Source of the DNA: Gluconacetobacter johannae
GTDB lineage: Bacteria; Pseudomonadota; Alphaproteobacteria; Acetobacterales; Acetobacteraceae
NCBI RefSeq assembly: GCF_025994435.1
Contig: NZ_BAQK01000004.1
Coordinates: 15,587-79,586 of the forward strand
Direction: 5' to 3'
DNA length: 64,000 nt
The notes beneath the pieces were generated by a model that was not told the origin of the DNA, searched no databases, and saw nothing but the letters and a program-made list of their open reading frames with translations. A program made the translations under genes and the position numbers. The first letter of the stretch is position 1, and every line of letters starts with the position of its first letter. Shown here one piece after another: positions 8,354 to 15,974 of the stretch.

Positions 8354-9628
8354 CTACCCCGCCTCGGCGTGACGCCGGTGCCACAGGGAGCAGGCCAGCA
8401 TCCCGGTAATGCCCATCATCATGACACCGACCATCGGCAGCACCGTATCCATCGGCAGGCAGCCCAGCAGCACGCCGCTGAGCGAGCCTACCGTGAACTG
8501 CGTGGTGCCCATCAGGGCCGAGGCGCTGCCGGCGTGGTGCCCATGCCGGGTGAACGCCAGCACCGTGGCGTTGGGATTGACGAAGCCCAGCGACCCGGTG
8601 ACCAGGCCAATCATCACGCAGACCAGCGCCGGATGGGCCGGCCCCGCCAGTCCCGCGATCGCCAGGGCCAGGAAGGTCGTCCCGGCCAGGGTGGAGAAGC
8701 AGACCCCCCGCATCAGCAGCACATGCAGCGGCACCAGATGCACCAGCCGGGCGTTGATCTGCGCCCCGGTGATGAAAAGGGCGGCGTTCACGCCGAAGAA
8801 CACGCCGAACTGGCCGGGCGTGAACCCCAGGATATGCTCGAAGACGATCGGCGCGCTGGCCAGGTAGCCGAACATCACGAAGGACGAGCACCCCAGCAGC
8901 AGCGCCGCCGACAGGAACATCGGCTCGCGCGCGATGGCGACGTAGCGCCACAGCACGTTGGAGACCGACAGCGGAATCCGCTTCTCGCGCGGCATGGTGT
9001 CCGGCAGCGTCCAGGCGACGGCGATCACGCCCAGCACGCCGTAGAGGACGGCGATCCAGAAGATCCAGCGCCAGTGGCCGAACGACAGGACGAGGCTGCC
9101 CAGGCTGGGGGCCAGGATCGGCATCAGGCCGAAGACCAGGGTCAGTTGCGACATGATGCGCGCGCCCTGCACGCCGGTGGCGATGTCGCGCACGATGGCG
9201 CGCGGCACCACGACCCCCGCCGATCCGCCCAGGGCCGCGAGGAACCGCCACAGGCAGAACAGGCGATAGTCGTGCGACATGGCGCAGCCCGCCGAGGCGA
9301 TGCTGAACACCAGCAACCCGCCGATCAGCGGCACGCGCCGTCCCAGCCGGTCGGAAATCGGCCCCTGCGAGAACTGCCCCACCGCCAGCCCCGCCAGCCA
9401 CGCCGCCAGGGTGATCTGCGCCGACCCCGGCCCGCCCCCCAGGTCGCGGTCGATCGCCGGAAAGGCGGGCAGGTACATGTCGGTGGCCAGCGGCCCGATC
9501 GCCGTCACCAGCCCCAGCAGGACGACATGCCACATCGGCAGGGCGCCGACGGGAATGCGGTGACGATAGGCCAGCGAGGTAGTGGTGGACGACATGGGCG
9601 GCGCCGTGAACCCGACAGGAAGGGGCAT
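8354..9628 (-). CDS. Bcr/CflA family MFS drug-efflux transporter
   Basis: A 424-residue, 12-helix major facilitator. The N-terminal TDMYLPAFPAIDRDLG is the hallmark of the Bcr/CflA (DHA1) drug exporters, and the loop 2-3 motif appears as GPISDRLGRRVPLIGG. ATG 9628 is preferred because AGGA lies 6 bases upstream of it; ATG 9595 lacks a ribosome site, and the upstream ATG at 9703 would extend into the intergenic region. It follows the VC0807-type gene on the same strand and is probably co-transcribed with it under the divergent TetR regulator. Substrate unknown. Confidence 0.88.
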   Translation of the reverse strand: MPLPVGFTAPPMSSTTTSLAYRHRIPVGALPMWHVVLLGLVTAIGPLATDMYLPAFPAIDRDLGGGPGSAQITLAAWLAGLAVGQFSQGPISDRLGRRVPLIGGLLVFSIASAGCAMSHDYRLFCLWRFLAALGGSAGVVVPRAIVRDIATGVQGARIMSQLTLVFGLMPILAPSLGSLVLSFGHWRWIFWIAVLYGVLGVIAVAWTLPDTMPREKRIPLSVSNVLWRYVAIAREPMFLSAALLLGCSSFVMFGYLASAPIVFEHILGFTPGQFGVFFGVNAALFITGAQINARLVHLVPLHVLLMRGVCFSTLAGTTFLALAIAGLAGPAHPALVCVMIGLVTGSLGFVNPNATVLAFTRHGHHAGSASALMGTTQFTVGSLSGVLLGCLPMDTVLPMVGVMMMGITGMLACSLWHRRHAEAG

Positions 9629-9712
9629 CGTATGTCCTGCTTTCCCGCCCGCCTGTCCATGCCATTCTGCGGCCCCGCCCCCCGCCGTGGGCATGGCTGC
9701 CACGCCCGGCGT

Positions 9713-10375
9713 TCAGGTGCGGGCGGCCATCCGCCTGCCGGTCCGGATGCTCCAGGGCACCAGCACGACCGGAATGACGATCCACAGCACATGCATCGCC
9801 CCCAGCAGCACCGGGTTGGGCCACCACAGCACCACCGTCAGCCGCGCCGCGGCCTCGCCCAGCAATATCGCCGCCCAGGCCAGGGTCAGCAGCCGCATGA
9901 AGCGGCGAAAGGGCGGAAAGGCCCACCGGCCCTCGAACGCCGCCATCCGCTCGGGCGTCGTCCCTACCGTGGCCCGCGCCAGGTCATAGACCAGCGGGCG
10001 CCGCCGCAGCAGCGAGCCCAGGAAGACCAGCCCGATCGCCCCCGTCACCAGCGAGGATTGCGCCAGCACCAGGCCGGGCGTCGTGAACCACAGCGCGCAG
10101 GCCGCCCCCGCCAGCGTCGCCGCCAGGGCCAGCAGCGTCATCGCATCCAGGCGGCGCCGGCGCAGCACCCCCGCCAGCATCACCAGCAGCATCGCGCCCG
10201 ACGCCGCCAGGCTGGCGGTCAGCGCGCCATAGCCCAGACGGCCCGCCCCGGTCACGATGCCCCACGGCAGCATGACGTTCAGCGCGATTTCCCGCGCCAG
10301 TCCGCCGGTTGTCAGGCTGATGCCCGGCAAGGCGGCGGATGGGGCGGAAACAGGGGTCGGGTCCTGCACGATCAT
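9713..10375 (-). CDS. VC0807-like integral membrane protein
   Basis: A 220-residue protein with about five or six hydrophobic helices. The LARATVGTTPERMAAFEGRW loop followed by a FRRFMRLLTLAWA helix resembles VC0807-family proteins, distantly related to intracellular septation protein A. No enzymatic function is known. It is the first gene downstream of a TetR-type operator, divergent from the regulator and followed by the MFS exporter 84 bases later, which suggests a regulated membrane-stress or efflux unit (inference). Confidence 0.65.
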   Translation of the reverse strand: MIVQDPTPVSAPSAALPGISLTTGGLAREIALNVMLPWGIVTGAGRLGYGALTASLAASGAMLLVMLAGVLRRRRLDAMTLLALAATLAGAACALWFTTPGLVLAQSSLVTGAIGLVFLGSLLRRRPLVYDLARATVGTTPERMAAFEGRWAFPPFRRFMRLLTLAWAAILLGEAAARLTVVLWWPNPVLLGAMHVLWIVIPVVLVPWSIRTGRRMAART

Positions 10376-10432
10376 GGAATGCCCTTTCGCGATACCCGTC
10401 CGGTGGCGGGGTGACGGGACGATTCCACATCA

Positions 10433-10451
10433 ATCTTTACATTGTAAAGAT
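10433..10451. promoter_or_regulatory. TetR-type operator, perfect 9-bp inverted repeat
   Basis: ATCTTTACA and TGTAAAGAT flank one central T, a perfect 9+1+9 palindrome in the 102-base space between the divergent VC0807-like and TetR genes. TetR regulators typically bind such sites to repress both themselves and the divergent operon. The block is strikingly A+T-rich against the very GC-rich surroundings. Confidence 0.8.
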
Positions 10452-10477
10452 AAAAGATCCGGGCTAGGCTGGCCGCC

Positions 10478-11107
10478 ATGTCCAGACCCCCCTATCACCA
10501 CGGCAATCTGCGCGCGGCCGTGCTGGAGGCCGCCGAGCGCCTGCTGGACCAGGGCGGGCCGTCCGCCCTGTCGCTGCGCGCCATCGCGCGGGAAGCCGGG
10601 GTATCCGCGACCGCCCCGGCCCATCATTTCGGCGATCTGTCCGGCCTGCTGAGCGATCTGGCGGCCATCGGCTTCCAGCGCCTGGTCGAGACGATGCGCC
10701 GCGCCGCGACCGACCCCGCGCCCCGCGCGCCGGTCCACGCCTATGTCCGCTTCGCGCAGGACAATCCGGGGCTGTATACGCTGATGTTCCGGTCCGACCG
10801 GCTGGATTACCGCCGGGAGTCGCTGGCCGCCGCGTCGCAGGCCTCGTGGGCGGTGCTGCTGCGCTCGGTCGGGTCGGAGGCGCGGATGCCGGCCGAATCC
10901 GATCTGGCGACCCTGGGCCAGGTCACCTTTCGCTGGTCGCTGCTGCATGGCTTCTGCACCCTGCTGCTGGACGGGCAGCTTCGGCCCCTGCTGGCCAATC
11001 CCGCCTGCAACGGCGACCCGCATGTGCTGCTGGACGTGATGGTCCCGCCGCCCGCGCCGGTCAGGCCGGGACCGGTTCCGATACCGACGCGCCCGCCATC
11101 GCCATGA
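10478..11107 (+). CDS. TetR/AcrR family transcriptional regulator
   Basis: A 209-residue one-component regulator. The N-terminal helix-turn-helix (HHGNLRAAVLEAAERLL ... LSLRAIAREAGVSATAPAHHF) spans about residues 7-50. The ligand domain contains AYVRFAQDNPGLYTLMF, a segment characteristic of TetR proteins with the WHG-type C-terminal domain. It is transcribed away from the exporter pair with a palindrome between, so it probably controls them and itself. Its 3' end overlaps the convergent molybdoenzyme gene by 47 bases, giving a Pro-rich tail of low reliability. Confidence 0.92.
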   Translation: MSRPPYHHGNLRAAVLEAAERLLDQGGPSALSLRAIAREAGVSATAPAHHFGDLSGLLSDLAAIGFQRLVETMRRAATDPAPRAPVHAYVRFAQDNPGLYTLMFRSDRLDYRRESLAAASQASWAVLLRSVGSEARMPAESDLATLGQVTFRWSLLHGFCTLLLDGQLRPLLANPACNGDPHVLLDVMVPPPAPVRPGPVPIPTRPPSP

Positions 11108-13370
11108 CCCGCACCGGGATCGACTTCGCCGCCGGGGTGCCGCTGATCTCGTCGAAATGGTCCAGCGGCAGCAGGGGATTGAGTTCGGGGTAATAGCCCG
11201 CCACCGACCCGCGCGGCAGGGAATAGGGCAGCGCGCACAGATCGGCCACCCGCCGCACCACGCCGTCGTCCGACAGGGTTTCCACCACCACCAGGGCTTC
11301 GGGGGCGATGGCGCGATCACGCATGTCGTCCGCGTTCATCAGCAGCACCATGCGGGTGTCGTACACCCCGCGATAGCGGTCGGTATTGCTGTAGATGGTG
11401 GTGTTGTACTGGTCGTGCGAACGCACCGTGGCCAGGCGCAACATGGCGGGGTCGGCCACCGGCGGGTCCATCGCCAGCCCGGCGAACGGCAGGAAATTGG
11501 CCTTGCCCGTCGGGGTCCGCCATTCGCGATGGCGCGGCGGGTTGTACAGGTGGAAGCCCTTGGGTTCGCGGATGCGGTCGTTGAAGCCCGCGAAATCGGG
11601 ATAGACCTCGGCGATCTTGTCGCGGATCAGGTTGTAATCGTCGATATAGGTCCCCCACGGCACCACGCTGTCGGGCAGCGTCGCCTTCGCCATCCGGCAG
11701 ACGATCTCGATTTCCGACAGCAGGTGGGGGCTGGCGGGTTCCAGCACCCCGCGCGACGCGCCGACATTGGACATCGCATCCTCGATCGTCACGAATTGCG
11801 GGCCGCTGGCCTGCGTATCGATTTCCGACCGGGCGATCACCGGCAGGATCAGCGCCTGCCGCCCATGGACCAGATGCCCGCGATTCAGCTTGGTCGCGAT
11901 GCCCACCGTCAGGTCCAGCCCCGCCATCGCCCGGTAGGCGATGGGCGTGTCGGGGATGGCGTGGATGAAATTGCCGCCCATGCCGATGAAGACGCGCGCG
12001 CGCCCGTCGATCATCGCCTTCACGGACTCGACGACATGATGGCCGTGCTCGCTCGGCGGGGTGAAGCCGAAGGCGGCCTGCAAGCGGGCCAGATAGGCGG
12101 CGGTGGGCTTTTCGTCGATGCCCACGGTCCGGTCGCCCTGGACGTTGGAATGGCCGCGCACCGGGCAGATCCCGGCCCCCTTCTTGCCGAAATTCCCCTT
12201 CATCATCAGAAGGTTGGCAATCTGCTGGATGGCGCGTGCGCCCTGCCGGTGCTGGGTGATGCCCATGCCGTAGCAGATGATGCTGGCGTTCGCGCGGGCA
12301 TAGATGGCCGCAATACGGCGGATCTGCGCTTCCTCCAGCCCCGATACGGCGACGATGTCGGCCCAACCGGTCGCCCGCGCGTCCTGCGCCACCTCGTCGA
12401 AACCATGGGTGTGGGTGGCGATGAAATCGGCGTCCAGCACGCGCGGCGCGCCGGCCGCCCGGGCCGCGTCGTCCAGTTCCAGCAGCGTCTTCATCATGCC
12501 CTTGATGACGGCGATGTCGCCGCCGATCCGGACCTGGCAGAATTCGCTGGCGATCTCGGTGGAGCCGAAAGTGGCCATCTTCACCGGGTCCTGCGGCTCG
12601 GTGAAGCGCATCAGCGCGCGTTCGGGCATGGGGTTGATGACGACGATCGGCACCCCGCGCTTGCGGGCGTGAACCAGCTCGCTCATCATCCGGGGGCTGT
12701 TGGTACCGGTATTCTGGCCGATGATGAAGATCGCCTCGGTGCTGGCGAAATCGCTGATGACCACCGTGCCCTTGCCGATGCCGATGGACGGCGGCAGGCC
12801 CCGGCTGGACGGTTCGTGGCACATGTTCGAGCAGTCGGGGAAATTGTTGGTCCCGAATTCCCGCACGAACACCGAATAGAGGAACGCGGCCTCGTTCGAC
12901 GTGCGGCCCGACGTATAGAATTCCGCCTGGTCGGGGTGGTCCAGCGCCCGCAGCGCATCGCCGATCAGCGCGAACGCCGCATCCCACGAACAGGGCACGT
13001 AATGGTCGGTGGCCGCGTCATAGCGCATCGGCTCGGTCAGGCGGCCCTGTTCTTCCAGCCAGTAATCGCTGCGCCCCATCAGGTCGGTGACGGTGTGGGC
13101 GGCGAAGAAGTCACGCCCGATCCGCCGCTTCGTGGCCTCCACCGCCAGCGCCTTGGCCCCGTTCTCGCAGAATTCCAGCGTCTTTTCCCGGTCGGGGTTG
13201 GGCCAGGCGCAACTGGGGCATTTGAACCCGTCGGGATGGTTCATCGACAGCAGCGCGCGCGAGCCGGTGGTAATCACGCTCTGCTCCAGCAGGGCCTTGG
13301 CCGTGGCCTTCGCCGCCCCCCATCCGCCGGCGGGATGGGTATAGGGCCGGAACTTCACCTGTTCGGACAT
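11061..13370 (-). CDS. FdhF/YdeP family molybdopterin oxidoreductase
   Basis: A 769-residue molybdoenzyme of the YdeP subgroup of formate-dehydrogenase-like proteins. The N-terminus has KCPSCAWPNPDRE and FCENGAKA, the altered Cys arrangement of this group. The middle carries the molybdopterin oxidoreductase region (GQNTGTNSPRMMSEL, CPVRGHSNVQGDRTVGI), and the C-terminal molydopterin dinucleotide-binding domain has SHDQYNTTIYSNTDRYRG. YdeP proteins are linked to acid resistance in E. coli, but the substrate is unknown. The gene follows fdhD by 21 bases on the same strand, consistent with a need for cofactor sulfuration. Confidence 0.9.
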   Translation of the reverse strand: MSEQVKFRPYTHPAGGWGAAKATAKALLEQSVITTGSRALLSMNHPDGFKCPSCAWPNPDREKTLEFCENGAKALAVEATKRRIGRDFFAAHTVTDLMGRSDYWLEEQGRLTEPMRYDAATDHYVPCSWDAAFALIGDALRALDHPDQAEFYTSGRTSNEAAFLYSVFVREFGTNNFPDCSNMCHEPSSRGLPPSIGIGKGTVVISDFASTEAIFIIGQNTGTNSPRMMSELVHARKRGVPIVVINPMPERALMRFTEPQDPVKMATFGSTEIASEFCQVRIGGDIAVIKGMMKTLLELDDAARAAGAPRVLDADFIATHTHGFDEVAQDARATGWADIVAVSGLEEAQIRRIAAIYARANASIICYGMGITQHRQGARAIQQIANLLMMKGNFGKKGAGICPVRGHSNVQGDRTVGIDEKPTAAYLARLQAAFGFTPPSEHGHHVVESVKAMIDGRARVFIGMGGNFIHAIPDTPIAYRAMAGLDLTVGIATKLNRGHLVHGRQALILPVIARSEIDTQASGPQFVTIEDAMSNVGASRGVLEPASPHLLSEIEIVCRMAKATLPDSVVPWGTYIDDYNLIRDKIAEVYPDFAGFNDRIREPKGFHLYNPPRHREWRTPTGKANFLPFAGLAMDPPVADPAMLRLATVRSHDQYNTTIYSNTDRYRGVYDTRMVLLMNADDMRDRAIAPEALVVVETLSDDGVVRRVADLCALPYSLPRGSVAGYYPELNPLLPLDHFDEISGTPAAKSIPVRVMAMAGASVSEPVPA

Positions 13371-13391
13371 GCTGCCTCGCCGGGGTCATCG

Positions 13392-14210
13392 TCAGCCGGC
13401 CGTGTCGATCCGGCCAGGATGGGTGAATATCATCTGCGCGTCGCGTCGCGCCAGCGCAACCAGCGTCAGCCCGGCCTCCTGCGCCATGTCGACCGCGCGG
13501 ACAGTGGGCGCGGAAATCGCGACAAGGGCCGGAATCCCGGCCATCGCCGCCTTCTGCACCATCTCGTACGAACACCGGCTTGTGATGAGGCAGAACCCGT
13601 TCGCGAAACCGCCTTCCAGCGTGTCGCCTCCCAGCCCGGCGCCAATCAGCTTGTCCAGCGCGTTGTGGCGGCCGACGTCCTCGCGCACCAGTCGCAGCGC
13701 GCCGTCCACGTCCGACCATGCCGCGCCGTGGACCATATGCACCACCGCGTTCAGCACCTGCCGCCCCGCCAGGGCGTCCAGCGCGCGGCGGATCGCCGAC
13801 AGCGCCAGGCGCGGCCCGGCCGCCACGCGCGGCGGGGCCGGGTCCAGCGCCGCCAGGTCCTCGACCCCGCAGACGCCGCACCCGGTGCGGCCGGTCACGC
13901 GCCGGCGCCGCGCCAGCAGGCGCGCGAAATCCTCGCCGGGGATCCGCAGCCCGATCTCCACCCCGCGCGGCCCGACATCGACCCGCAGGTCGCGGATCGC
14001 GGCGGCCGAGGACACGATCCCCTCGGTCAGCGAGAAACCGATGGCGAAATCCTGAAAATCGGCGGGGGTCGCCATCATCACCGCGTGCGGCACGCCGTTG
14101 TAGGCCAGCGCCACCGGCACCTCCTCGGCCAGCGCCAGCGCGCGGTCCCCGGCCCCGTCCGGCCCCAGCCATCGGGCGACATGCCGCCGCCAGCACCCGT
14201 CGGTGCTCAT
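13392..14210 (-). CDS. fdhD: Formate dehydrogenase accessory sulfurtransferase FdhD
   Basis: A 272-residue FdhD, which transfers sulfur from IscS to the molybdenum cofactor of formate-dehydrogenase-type enzymes. The catalytic CGVC motif is at Cys111 and Cys114 (TGRTGCGVCGVEDLAAL). The segments AYNGVPHAVMMATPAD and FQDFAIGFSLTEGIV are family hallmarks, and DVGRHNALDKLIGA lies toward the C-terminus. It is transcribed with the downstream YdeP-type enzyme, its probable client. Divergent from the DUF3297 gene, with 83 bases between. Confidence 0.94.
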   Translation of the reverse strand: MSTDGCWRRHVARWLGPDGAGDRALALAEEVPVALAYNGVPHAVMMATPADFQDFAIGFSLTEGIVSSAAAIRDLRVDVGPRGVEIGLRIPGEDFARLLARRRRVTGRTGCGVCGVEDLAALDPAPPRVAAGPRLALSAIRRALDALAGRQVLNAVVHMVHGAAWSDVDGALRLVREDVGRHNALDKLIGAGLGGDTLEGGFANGFCLITSRCSYEMVQKAAMAGIPALVAISAPTVRAVDMAQEAGLTLVALARRDAQMIFTHPGRIDTAG

Positions 14211-14293
14211 GCGCGCGGGGCGTGGCGGTTGGATTGGCGGCCGGGACCCGCTATGTCAGCGCACATGATCGTCACCCTGCAAAGGTCAGCCCG

Positions 14294-14530
14294 ATGAGTG
14301 ATACTCCCCCAGACCGCCTGTCCGCCAACCCCGAAAGCCCGTTTCACGACGCGGCCCTGCTGGAACGCGGGATCGGCGTCCGCTTCAAGGGCATCGAGAA
14401 GACGAATGTCGAGGAATATTGCATCAGCGAGGGCTGGGTCCGCCTGGCGGTCGGCAAGACGACCGACCGGCGCGGCAATCCCATGACCATGAAGCTGCAA
14501 GGCCCGGTCGAGGTCTGGTTCAAGGCCTGA
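14294..14530 (+). CDS. DUF3297 family protein
   Basis: A 78-residue soluble protein (DTPPDRLSANPESPFHDAAL, then GVRFKGIEKTNVEEYCISEGW and TDRRGNPMTMKLQGPVEVW) that matches the DUF3297 pattern over its full length. These small proteins are common in Proteobacteria and have no known function. The start at 14294 is the first ATG after the divergent fdhD promoter region. Longer open reading upstream in the same frame lies antisense to fdhD. Confidence 0.85.
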   Translation: MSDTPPDRLSANPESPFHDAALLERGIGVRFKGIEKTNVEEYCISEGWVRLAVGKTTDRRGNPMTMKLQGPVEVWFKA

Positions 14531-14634
14531 CCTGTATCAAGGACCGGGCCGCCCCGGGCTGTAGTCTGCCCCTGAAAGCAGCCGACCCCGCGCGGGTCCC
14601 GGTCCCCAACGATCTCAATCAAGGAGCGTGTCCC

Positions 14635-15891
14635 ATGGTTTCGACTCAGCCGGATATCCCGGACACCGACCGCTTTACGGTCGTCATCGTCGGCGGCGGG
14701 GCGGCGGGCATCACCGTCGCGTCGCAGTTGAAGCGCAAGCGGCCCAACCTGTCGATCGCGATCATCGACCCCGCCACCACCCATGCCTACCAGCCCGGCT
14801 GGACACTGGTGGGCGCGGGCGTGATGAAGCTGAAGGACACGCTGCGGCAGGAAGGCGGGCTGATCCCCAAGGGCGTGCGCTGGCTGCGCGCCGCCGTCGC
14901 GTCCTTCACGCCCGAGGAAAACACCGTCACCCTGGCCGATGGACGGCGGATCGCCTATCGCCGCCTGATCGTCTGCCCCGGCCTGCAGCTCGACTGGTCG
15001 AAGATCGCCGGGCTGGAGGAAACGCTGGGCCGCAACGGGGTATGCAGCAATTATTCCCGCGAGTCGGTCGAATATACCTGGTCGTGCATCCAGTCGCTGT
15101 CGGGCGGGACCGCCCTGTTCACCCAGCCGGCGATGCCGATCAAATGCGCCGGCGCCCCGCAGAAGATCGTCTATCTGGCCTCGGACCACTGGCGCAAGAG
15201 CGGCGTGCTCAACCGCATGAAGGTCGAGTTCTGCCTGGCGGGGGACGCCCTGTTCGGCGTGAAATACTTCGTGCCGTCGCTGCAGGACGCGATCGACTAT
15301 TACGGTGTCGATCTGCATTACAAACATAACCTGGTCGCGGTGGACGGGCCGAACCGCACGGCGACCTTCGCCGTCACCGGCCCGGACGGCAGCAGCACCA
15401 CCGTCACCCGCAGCTTCGACATGCTGCACGTCACCCCGCCGCAGAGCGCCCCGGATTTCGTCAAGGCCAGCCCGCTGGCCAATGGCGGCGGCTGGCTGGA
15501 CGTCGATCCCGCGACGCTGCGCCACGTGCGCTTCGACACCGTGTTCGGCCTGGGCGACGTGGCCGGCACCACCAATGCCAAGACCGCCGCCGCCGTCCGC
15601 GCGCAGGCCCCGGTGGTGGTGGCGAACGTGCTGGCGTCGCTGGACGGACGGCCGCTGGACAAGACCTATGACGGGTATGGCGCCTGCCCGCTGACGGTGT
15701 CCTACGGGCGGGTGGTGCTGGCGGAATTCCTGTATGGCGGCGTGCCCGCCCCCAGCTTCCATTACGACCAGCGCAAGCCCAGCCGCTTCGCCTGGTTCCT
15801 CAAGACCCAGGTCTTCCCCCGGCTGTACTGGAACATGATGCTGCCCGGCCGCGACGTGAGCGTGCCGCACAAGCCGCTCGACATCGGCTGA
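14635..15891 (+). CDS. Sulfide:quinone oxidoreductase-like FAD-dependent enzyme (type II)
   Basis: A 418-residue flavoprotein. The FAD-binding GGGAAGI is near residue 20, and the second dinucleotide site is replaced by the SQR-type arrangement. Three cysteines typical of type II SQRs are visible: Cys137 in GVCSNYS, Cys171 in IKCAGAPQKI and Cys351 in GACPLTVSYGR. The last two correspond to the redox-active pair of mitochondrial SQOR. Such enzymes oxidise sulfide and pass electrons to quinone at the membrane surface. AAGGAG at 14621-14626 supports the ATG at 14635. No other sulfur-oxidation gene is adjacent, so a detoxification role is inferred. Confidence 0.85.
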   Translation: MVSTQPDIPDTDRFTVVIVGGGAAGITVASQLKRKRPNLSIAIIDPATTHAYQPGWTLVGAGVMKLKDTLRQEGGLIPKGVRWLRAAVASFTPEENTVTLADGRRIAYRRLIVCPGLQLDWSKIAGLEETLGRNGVCSNYSRESVEYTWSCIQSLSGGTALFTQPAMPIKCAGAPQKIVYLASDHWRKSGVLNRMKVEFCLAGDALFGVKYFVPSLQDAIDYYGVDLHYKHNLVAVDGPNRTATFAVTGPDGSSTTVTRSFDMLHVTPPQSAPDFVKASPLANGGGWLDVDPATLRHVRFDTVFGLGDVAGTTNAKTAAAVRAQAPVVVANVLASLDGRPLDKTYDGYGACPLTVSYGRVVLAEFLYGGVPAPSFHYDQRKPSRFAWFLKTQVFPRLYWNMMLPGRDVSVPHKPLDIG

Positions 15892-15900
15892 CGGGCCAGG

Positions 15901-15974
15901 GAAGGTCGGGCGCTGCCCGAACCCGGCAAGGGCCTCGGCCCTTGCCTCCCGTTCGTTTTATAAAGCCCGAGGCC
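15901..15974. repeat. Dispersed intergenic hairpin repeat, copy 1
   Basis: Between the convergent SQR-like and hpnN genes. It has the shared core CCGAACCCGGCAAGGGCCTC, the palindromic CAAGGGCC-TC-GGCCCTTG hairpin, and the tail TTTTATAAAGCCC. The same core occurs at about 18,731, 23,695 and 45,481. Confidence 0.75.

Noticed and set aside
11157..14297. Very long plus-strand open frame of about 1,046 codons
   Set aside because: Antisense to the YdeP-type enzyme and fdhD. It arises from high-GC codon bias; the translation is Arg/His/Gly-rich without domains.
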